NCBI GenBank assembly: GCA_963725275.1 | Contig: CAVRXS010000005.1 | Coordinates: forward strand, 558,001-622,000 | DNA length: 64,000 nt | Direction: 5' to 3' | Source: Bog-756 sp963725275 | GTDB taxonomy: Bacteria; Actinomycetota; Acidimicrobiia; Acidimicrobiales; RAAP-2 | In this document: positions 57,807 through 64,000 of the stretch, in pieces | How positions within the stretch are numbered: position 1 is the first letter of the stretch | How the letters are laid out: every line of letters begins with the position of its first letter | Translations under genes and position numbers: made by a program | Notes under the pieces: model-generated | The model's input: the letters and a program-made list of their open reading frames with translations, nothing else | Told to the model about the DNA's origin: nothing | Databases searched by the model: none

Positions 57807-59036
57807 ATGGTCCGACACGCCGAGAACGGTAGGAATCGAGGATTCGTGTCCAGCTATGAAGGCCCGATATTCGATGCGGACAACCACCTCTACGAGACGG
57901 AAGATGCACTCACGCGTTACCTCCCCAAGCAGTACGAGGGGTTCGTCAAGTACGTGCAGGTGAACGGCCGCACCAAGCTCGCCATCAACAACCACATCAG
58001 CGAATCGATCCCCAATCCCACCTTCGAGGTCGTCGCCCCGCCGGGCTCGTTCGCCGACTACTTCGCGGGCAAGAACCCCGAGGGCAGGACGCTCCGCGAA
58101 ATGGCCGGTACGCCCATACGTGCCATCGATGCGTACCGTTCCGCCGCGCCGCGTCTCGAGCTGCTCGACGAGACAGGGATCGATGCTGCACTGATGTTCC
58201 CGACACTGGCAAGCCTGATCGAGGTCAATCTCCTCGACGACCCGGACATGACCTGCACCGTCGTCCACGCCTACAACCAGTGGCTCCTCGACGAGTGGGC
58301 GTTCGACTATCAGCAGCGCATCTTCGCCACGCCGGTGGTCAATCCGTGCATCCCCGAGCGCGGGATCGCAGAGCTCGACTGGGTTCTGGAGCACGGCGCC
58401 AAGGTGGTGCTGTTGCGTCCCGGCCCGGTCGCAGGGACGCGGGGCACACGCTCACCCTTCCTGCCCGAGTTCGACCCCTTCTGGAGCAGGATCGCCGAGA
58501 GCGGCGTGCTGGTCGCGATGCACGCGTCGGACTCCGGGTACCAGCGGCACGCCAACGAATGGGAGGGCGATGGGCGTGACATGCAGCCGTTCGCTCCGCG
58601 GCCGTTCACCGATGCGGTCAACACGGGACGGCCGATCAGCGACACCGTCACCTCGGCGATCTGTCACGGGATGCTCAGCCGCTTCCCCACCGTCCGGCTG
58701 CTGAGCGTGGAGAACGGCGGGAGCTGGGCGCTGCCCTGCCTCAAGTCGTTGGAGAAGACCCACGGAAAGATGCCGAAGGCCTTCGCGGAGCACCCCACCG
58801 AGGTCTTCCTCCGCAACATCTACATCAACCCGTTCTGGGAGGACTCGCTCGAAGCGCTCATCGACGTGATGACTCCGGAGCACATCCTGTTCGGATCGGA
58901 CTATCCGCACCCGGAGGGACTGGCCGAGCCCTTCGAATGGGTGGAGGAGCTGTCGACCCACCACCCCGAGCCGGAGGTGCGGAAGATCATGGGCGGCAAC
59001 ATGTACGACCTCCTCGGGATGAAGATCCCGGCATGA
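57807..59036 (+). CDS. Amidohydrolase-family protein (amidohydrolase 2)
   Basis: A 409-residue TIM-barrel metalloprotein. The metal-binding strand is PIFDADNHLYETEDALTRYLP, VLVAMHASDSG supplies a His, and LFGSDYPHPEGLAEP supplies the late Asp/His. It is a distant relative of the amidohydrolase at 50.3 kb, and clusters of actinobacterial catabolic genes often contain several such proteins. It has its own leaderless promoter. A decarboxylase or hydrolase role is likely; substrate unknown. Confidence 0.88.
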   Translation: MVRHAENGRNRGFVSSYEGPIFDADNHLYETEDALTRYLPKQYEGFVKYVQVNGRTKLAINNHISESIPNPTFEVVAPPGSFADYFAGKNPEGRTLREMAGTPIRAIDAYRSAAPRLELLDETGIDAALMFPTLASLIEVNLLDDPDMTCTVVHAYNQWLLDEWAFDYQQRIFATPVVNPCIPERGIAELDWVLEHGAKVVLLRPGPVAGTRGTRSPFLPEFDPFWSRIAESGVLVAMHASDSGYQRHANEWEGDGRDMQPFAPRPFTDAVNTGRPISDTVTSAICHGMLSRFPTVRLLSVENGGSWALPCLKSLEKTHGKMPKAFAEHPTEVFLRNIYINPFWEDSLEALIDVMTPEHILFGSDYPHPEGLAEPFEWVEELSTHHPEPEVRKIMGGNMYDLLGMKIPA

Positions 59037-59094
59037 GGGCTGGACACCCGGCCTCCCCTCGGCAGGACTGCTGACGGCGCTGTCTCTGAGCAGA

Positions 59095-59574
59095 TCAGGG
59101 CAGGTCTGGCCACGGGGGACGCATGGCGCGGAAGCCGAACGTGGTGAGCTCGATGAGCTGGCCGTCCGGATCCCTGATCATGATGGCCCGGCCGCCCATG
59201 TCGGTGTCGTGGACGATCTCCCCCCCGTGGGGTACGACCTCGGCAAGCACGGCTTCCATGTCGGGGACGGCGACCGACAGATGGGTGAAGCCCAGGTCGT
59301 TCATGACCCGTTGGGGGGCAGGATGGATCCCGGCGTCGGCGTAGAAGATCAGCTCCAGGACGAACGGGCCGTTGACCAGGTAGACCGCCTTCGATCCCAC
59401 CGGTTCGGGTAGTTGCAGCAGGCGGCTCGCCCCCTCGTCGGGCACGTCCAGCCCCCACCAGTAGCGGAACTGGAGGACGCCCTCGTAGAAGCGCCGGGAC
59501 CGGTCGAGGTCGGTGACACAGATGCCGACGTGGTTGAACGCGACGGCTTCTCCGGTTCCCGGCTCGGCCTCCAC
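59095..59574 (-). CDS. VOC-family protein
   Basis: A 159-residue two-module VOC (glyoxalase-fold) protein: AFNHVGICVTDLDRSRRFYEGVL at the start, FVLELIFYADAG (Glu ligand), FTHLSVAVPDMEAVLAEV, and MIRDPDGQLIELTTFG (second Glu). It is the size of a stand-alone metal-dependent VOC enzyme. The GTG start at 59574 is 16 bp after the aldehyde dehydrogenase stop, so it is probably the last gene of that operon. Confidence 0.85.
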   Translation of the reverse strand: MEAEPGTGEAVAFNHVGICVTDLDRSRRFYEGVLQFRYWWGLDVPDEGASRLLQLPEPVGSKAVYLVNGPFVLELIFYADAGIHPAPQRVMNDLGFTHLSVAVPDMEAVLAEVVPHGGEIVHDTDMGGRAIMIRDPDGQLIELTTFGFRAMRPPWPDLP

Positions 59575-59590
59575 GTCGGCGGCTCTGCCG

Positions 59591-61079
59591 TCAGCCGGGG
59601 TGGGAGGAGGGGCGCTCCTCCAGGATGACGGTCTTCGCCTCGAGGAACGGGAGGAGGCCCTCGGTACCACCCTCGCGACCGATTCCCGACTGCTTGAAGC
59701 CCCCGAATGCGATGGCGAAGTCGGTGCGGAACGAGTTGTGCCCGACGGTCCCCGAGCGCAGCTGACCGGCCACCTCGCGGGCACGGTCGACGTCGGTGGT
59801 GAAGACGGAGGCGTTGAGTCCGTAGATCGTGTCGTTGGCGATGGCCACGGCCTCGCGCTCGTCCTTGGCCGGGATGACGCTCAGGACCGGGCCGAAGATC
59901 TCCTCCTGGGCGATCGTGGAGGAGTTCTCGACGTTGGAGAAGACAGTCGGTTCGACGAACCAGCCCTTGTCGAGGTGGGCGGGGCGCCCGCCGCCGGTGG
60001 CGAGCGTCGCCCCCTCGGCGACACCCTTGGCCACGTACCCGAGCACCCGGTCGCGCTGGCGGCTCGCCGCGAGGGGCCCCATCTGCGACTCCGGATCGAA
60101 CTGGTTGCCGACTTTGACCTTGGAGAACGCGCCGACGAGCGCCTCGGTGAGTTCGTCATGACGGTCCTGCGAGACGACGATCCGGGTCAGCGACGAGCAC
60201 ACCTGTCCGGTCATCATGCATTCGGCCTGTGCCAGCCGCGTCGCCGCAAGGCCGAGGTCCGCGTCGTCCAGGATCACCGCGGCCGACTTCCCTCCGAGCT
60301 CGAGGGTGCAGCGGGCGATCCGCTCGCCGCAGAGCGAGGCGATCCGCCGCCCGGCAGCAGTCGAGCCGGTGAAGGTGATCTTGTCGACACCCGGGTCGCG
60401 GACGAGGAGCTCGGAGACCTGCCGATCGGCGGTGAGCACGTTGAGGACGCCCGGTGGCAGGCCGATCTCCTCGGCGACCTCGGCCACCAGATAGCCCTCG
60501 CCGGGCGCTTCCGGCGACGACTTGAGGATCACCGTGCAGCCGGCGATGAGGGCAGGGGCGATCTTGTAGCTGATGAGGCTCAGTGGCCCGTTCCACGGGA
60601 TGATCGCACCGACCACGCCGACGGGTTCGCGGACGAGCAGCCCGAACCCGCCGGTGCTGGGCTGCGCTTCGTGCTCCCATTCGAACGTGTCGGCCAACCC
60701 GGCGTAGTAGTCGAAGGTACCAGCGGCACCTTGGGCGGCGTACTGGGCCAGCCGGTGCAGCACCCCGGACTCGCGCTGGCCAGATCTGTCCGATCTCCTC
60801 CGCGCGCGCTGCCACGCCGGCTCCGAGCGCACGCAGGAACTCCGCCCGCTGACCATGTGTCATCCGTGGCCACGGACCGTCGTCGAAGGCCTCTCGTGCG
60901 GCGGACACGGCCCGGGCCATGTCCGCAGCCTGGGCCTCGGCCACACTGAAGAAGTGCTCCTCTGTGCCCGAGTCGATCACGTCGATGGCGGCGTCCGAGC
61001 TGGGCGCCACCCACCCTCCGCCGATGTAGAAGCGGTCTGCGTGGCGGAGCGGCGAGGCCGTGGCATTCCTGAGCGACAT
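59591..61079 (-). CDS. Aldehyde dehydrogenase, frame broken by one +1 indel
   Basis: The intended product is about 495 residues of the NAD(P)-dependent ALDH family. The N-terminus ADRFYIGGGWVAPSS leads to the break in CGCGCTGG near 60772-60781; then PWNGPLSL, TGSTAAGRRIA, LELGGKSAAVI (catalytic Glu region), MMTGQVCSSLTRI (catalytic Cys), and EIFGPVLSVI are visible. Removing one base gives an unbroken protein. It oxidises an aldehyde to an acid for CoA activation. The LLM gene follows upstream on the same strand. Confidence 0.9.
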
Positions 61080-61142
61080 GGGGACCTTCTCTCGTGCAGC
61101 TCACCTGAGCCGCGTCTCTGAGCGTGCGTTCGCGCGCAACAA

Positions 61143-62012
61143 TCACAAGCGGGCGATCACCTGCTCACCGTAGTGCAGCAGTGCGCTGCCGGCATCCCCC
61201 TGGAACAGGGCGGCGGGGACGATGACCCGGGTCGCGCCCAGGTCGCCGAGAGCAGCCACGTCGGCCGCCGCCTCCTCGGGAGCGATGCAGTAGCTGGCGA
61301 CGGTGACCTCGACGGCGGACGGATCGCGGGCTGCCTCCTCGGCGGCCGTGCGCATCGTCTCGAGGAGGCGTGCGAGCTCGCTGCGGTCGACGCCGAAGGG
61401 GAAGAACCCGTCACCGATCCGTCCCGCCCGGCGGGCGGCGATCTCGCTGTGCCCGCCGATGTGGATCGGGATCGTCCCCGCCCGGGGCTGAGGTCGCAGG
61501 TAGACGTCATTGAACTGCACTGTCGCACCGTCGAAGCCGGCGCGTTCCTGGCTCCACAGGGCCCGCATGGCGGCGATGCTCTCCTCCGCGCGCTGCCCAC
61601 GGCGCTCGAACGGGATGCCGAGCACCTCGAACTCCTCCTTGAGCCAGCCGATGCCGACACCGAGGATGACACGGCCGGACGAGAGGTAGTCGAGCGTGGC
61701 CAACTCCTTGGCCAGGACCACCGGGTTGCGCTCCGGAAGGATCAGGATGCCGGTGGCGAGCCGGATGGTCGACGTCTCCCTTGCGACATAGGACAGCCAG
61801 ATGAGCGGGTCGGGGAAGGGGGCGTCCTCTCCCGACGGCAGACGCCCCGAGGGGTCGTAGGGGTAGGTCGACCGGTAGCTGGCGGGCACCACCACGTGGT
61901 CGACCGTCCAGATCGACTCGAATCCGGCTGCTTCGGCGGCCCGGGCGAGCGCACACGCCCGCTCCGGCTCGATGTTGGGGCCGATGTTGGCGAAGGCGAT
62001 GCCGAACTGCAT
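61143..62012 (-). CDS. LLM-class F420-dependent oxidoreductase
   Basis: A 289-residue luciferase-like monooxygenase-fold protein of the F420-dependent type. MQFGIAFANIGPNIEPERA begins the barrel; LARAAEAAGFESIWTVDH, LATGILILPERNPVVLAKELATLDYLSSGRVILGVGIGW, and HIGGHSEIAARRAGRIGDGFFP are all family marks. It starts 7 bp after the P450 stop, so the two are an operon. It may reduce or oxidise a product of the P450 step. Confidence 0.93.
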   Translation of the reverse strand: MQFGIAFANIGPNIEPERACALARAAEAAGFESIWTVDHVVVPASYRSTYPYDPSGRLPSGEDAPFPDPLIWLSYVARETSTIRLATGILILPERNPVVLAKELATLDYLSSGRVILGVGIGWLKEEFEVLGIPFERRGQRAEESIAAMRALWSQERAGFDGATVQFNDVYLRPQPRAGTIPIHIGGHSEIAARRAGRIGDGFFPFGVDRSELARLLETMRTAAEEAARDPSAVEVTVASYCIAPEEAAADVAALGDLGATRVIVPAALFQGDAGSALLHYGEQVIARL

Positions 62013-62019
62013 GGCGCGA

Positions 62020-63264
62020 CTACCTGAGTTCGCAGCGCAGCGAGAGGTGCTTGATGCCGCCGTTGACCGCCGAGTTGAGGCGTTCGGGTGGCGCGGCCAG
62101 CTCGAACCAGTCGAGGCGGGCGCACAGGTGCCGGAAGAGTGTCTCGAGCTCGACGCGGGCGAGGTTGGCACCCATGCAGAAATGCGCGCCGGAGCCGAAT
62201 GCGAGATGGTGGTTCGGCTGCCGGTCCACCCGGAACTCGAACGGATCTTCGAACACCTCCTCGTCGCGGTTCGCCGACGCGAAGAAGAGCGCGACCTTGT
62301 CGCCGGCTGGGATCGTCACGCCCCGGATCTCGCCGTCCTCGGTCGCCGTGCGGATGAAGTGGATGATCGGGCTCACCCAACGGAGGATCTCCTCCACCGC
62401 GCTCGGGAGGAGCTCGGGCTCGCGGCGCAGGCGCTCCCACTGGTCGGGGTGTTCGGAGAAGGCGAGGAGACCGCCGCTGATCGCGTTGCGGGTGGTCTCG
62501 TTGCCCGCCTCGACGATGAGCTCGCAGTAATCGAGCAGCTGCTCCTCGGTGAGTGGGTCCCCGTCGATCTCCGCCGCGATGAGCTGGCTCACGATGTCGT
62601 TGCCGGGATCGCGCCGGCGCCGCTCGATGAGGGCGCTCAGATAGCCGTGCAGCTCCCCGCGTGCCCGCCGGATCGTCTGGCCGGGTGTCTCGCCCGGTTG
62701 CCGGAACTCCGGGTCGTCCTTGCCGATCACCTCGTTGGTCCAGCGGAACAGGAGCTCCCAGTCGTCACGGGGCACGCCGAGGATCCAGGAGATCACACCG
62801 ATCGGCAGGGGGGCTGCGACCCGCTCCACGAAGTCGAACTCGCCGGCGTCGTTGGACGTTGCCAGGTCGTCGAGGACCTCGACGGCGATACGGTCGATCT
62901 CGTCGTGGCGTGACCGGATGGCCCGCGGGGTGAACCGGGGCATCGCGACCCGGCGGAGCGGCCCGTGGCGCGGCGGGTCGAGCATGACCACCATCTCCGA
63001 CGGTTGGGCCGGTGCCCCCGGGCGTCCGAGGATGAGGCCCTGCGCGTTCGAGAACCGTTCCGGCTGGGCCGCGACCTCGACGATGTCGGCGTGCTTGGTG
63101 ATGGCCCAGAACGGGACGTAGCCCGCCGGCTCCAGGTACGCCACCGGTGCGTTCGCCCGCAACGTCGCCCACACGGCGTGTGGATAGCCGTTCTGGGCGA
63201 AGCGGTTCGGATCGACGAGGTCGAGCGGGTCGACCGAGCTCGGTGTAGCTAGCGGGGTGCTCAT
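62020..63264 (-). CDS. Cytochrome P450
   Basis: A 414-residue soluble P450. The I-helix is LIVEAGNETTRNAISG, the ExxR is in VEEILRWVSPII, KVALFFASANRDEEVF follows, and the haem loop is FGSGAHFCMGANLAR. The start MSTPLATPSSVDP is preferred over an upstream ATG at 63330 because the longer reading adds 22 residues without similarity. It leads an operon with the LLM and ALDH genes. Similar P450s occur in terpene, steroid and alkane catabolism; the present substrate is unknown. Confidence 0.95.
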   Translation of the reverse strand: MSTPLATPSSVDPLDLVDPNRFAQNGYPHAVWATLRANAPVAYLEPAGYVPFWAITKHADIVEVAAQPERFSNAQGLILGRPGAPAQPSEMVVMLDPPRHGPLRRVAMPRFTPRAIRSRHDEIDRIAVEVLDDLATSNDAGEFDFVERVAAPLPIGVISWILGVPRDDWELLFRWTNEVIGKDDPEFRQPGETPGQTIRRARGELHGYLSALIERRRRDPGNDIVSQLIAAEIDGDPLTEEQLLDYCELIVEAGNETTRNAISGGLLAFSEHPDQWERLRREPELLPSAVEEILRWVSPIIHFIRTATEDGEIRGVTIPAGDKVALFFASANRDEEVFEDPFEFRVDRQPNHHLAFGSGAHFCMGANLARVELETLFRHLCARLDWFELAAPPERLNSAVNGGIKHLSLRCELR

Positions 63265-63671
63265 CTGATGCCTGTCCTGTGTCGACGGGCGGGATCGGGT
63301 GCCTGACCCTTCCCGTGGGGGTTCGTCCACCCGATTGGCGTGAACGCGAGGAGAGCTCGTCCAGCAGACCTCATACGGTTGATGACACGGTTCGCATGGT
63401 AGGAGAGTGTCGTATCCGGCGCAATCGTCCGAACCGATCTACCGTGAGGGGTTGGTGGGCCTGGAACCGGAAGTCGTCGGCTCTGCAGGCCGCTGACCTC
63501 GCTATTCGTGGACCACCGCACCGGGTCGCCGATAGCTCGCCGGAGAGAATAGTGTTTGCAGGTGTTGCCAACGGGGAACCCGGCGGCCGGCTCCGATGCT
63601 GGGTCGGTGACCCTGATCGTCGACCCGGGCACGGCTGAGTGCCAGGGTGGACCGAGAGGAAGGCACGAGGC
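63265..63671. other. Divergent intergenic region
   Basis: This 407-bp stretch separates the P450 (minus) and SDR (plus) genes and is less GC-rich than its surroundings. It contains CGGTTCG at 63388-63394 and its exact reverse complement at 63430-63436, and a doubled ACGGTT near 63375-63392. These could be regulator sites. I see no ORF of substance, RNA gene or strong promoter. Confidence 0.5.
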
Positions 63672-64000
63672 ATGGACCAGGAGCTCGCCGGCAAGGTGGC
63701 GATCGTCACCGGAGGAGCAGGGGGGATCGGCCGTGCCACCGCGGAGCTCTTCGTCGACCAGGGCGCGCAGGTCGTCATCGCCGACATCGAGGCCGAGCGG
63801 GGCGAGGCGCTGGGCGCCGAGTTGGGCGAGTCGGTCGCCTTCCGGCGGACCGATGTCGCAGACCCGAGCGACGTCGAGGCGCTCGTCGAGTTCGCAGTCG
63901 GCCGGTTCGGCGGGCTCCACGTCATGTTCAACAACGCCGGTGTGTCGAGCTCCTTCCGCCGCCTCCTGCAGAACGACCTCCGTGACGCGCAACGGGTCAT
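63672..64000 (+). CDS. SDR-family oxidoreductase, 3' end cut by window
   Basis: The first 109 residues of a short-chain dehydrogenase are visible. The cofactor motif VTGGAGGIGRATA is near residues 12-24, then an Asp (VIADIE) that favours NAD, and the NNAG motif in MFNNAGVSSSF near 90. ATG 63672 has GGAAGG and GAGG upstream. It lies beside the P450 operon and could act on the same pathway's hydroxyl groups. The catalytic tyrosine lies beyond the window. Confidence 0.9.
   Translation, partial: MDQELAGKVAIVTGGAGGIGRATAELFVDQGAQVVIADIEAERGEALGAELGESVAFRRTDVADPSDVEALVEFAVGRFGGLHVMFNNAGVSSSFRRLLQNDLRDAQRV

Overview
This 64-kb window is high-GC, densely packed actinobacterial chromosome. The best match is a deep-branching, Acidimicrobiia-like lineage rather than a classical mycolate genus or Streptomyces. 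The evidence is the manB - Trm112-like - SIS isomerase - hpf - secA - prfB - ftsE - ftsX order, the presence of DUF3039, SCO6745-type, F420-type LLM and NDMA-dependent alcohol dehydrogenase families, and many leaderless or near-leaderless starts (TANNNT followed 6-9 nt later by ATG or GTG). I see no rRNA, tRNA, CRISPR array, insertion sequence or prophage. The lineage is inferred from gene content only.

Positions 1-12.4 kb are conserved housekeeping: a polytopic membrane protein cut by the window edge, a Lon N-terminal-domain protein, a sugar-phosphate operon (phosphomannomutase, Trm112-like protein, SIS-type phosphoglucose/phosphomannose isomerase), a 528-bp non-coding gap that probably holds a raiA-motif RNA, a short hibernation factor, secA, prfB and ftsEX. 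Positions 12.4-30 kb are mixed: secreted lipase, serine hydrolase, RmlA-like nucleotidyltransferase, acyl-CoA ligase and dehydrogenase, an archaeal-type riboflavin synthase, bioD, an SDR, a SCO6745-type protein, an NfeD-like/stomatin pair, an ABC-F ATPase, a lower-GC island with an unrecognised gene beside an SDR remnant, maf-dusB, DUF3039, a P450 and a DinB protein. Positions 30-41.5 kb carry a very large PstS-like protein with Ig-like repeats, bioB with a small downstream gene that looks like bsaP, an enoyl-CoA hydratase, ahcY, a secreted family-3 glycosidase, an NRDE protein and a cyclic-nucleotide-binding protein.

Positions 41.5-64 kb look like one catabolic region. A Liv-type ABC importer (fused LivH-LivM permease, LivG, LivF, lipoprotein receptor) is followed by an NDMA-dependent alcohol dehydrogenase, a Baeyer-Villiger-type monooxygenase, two amidohydrolases, VOC proteins, enoyl-CoA hydratase, epoxide hydrolase, two adjacent acyl-CoA dehydrogenases, an aldehyde dehydrogenase, an LLM flavin oxidoreductase, a P450 and SDRs. 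A plausible reading is uptake, oxidation, ring or side-chain cleavage and beta-oxidation of a hydrophobic, probably alicyclic or branched compound. The substrate cannot be read from sequence.

An important caution: eleven genes, including bioB and ahcY, have frames broken by fifteen single-base indels, all in G/C-only tracts. These look like sequencing errors more than real pseudogenes, so these genes are annotated over their full intended extent.
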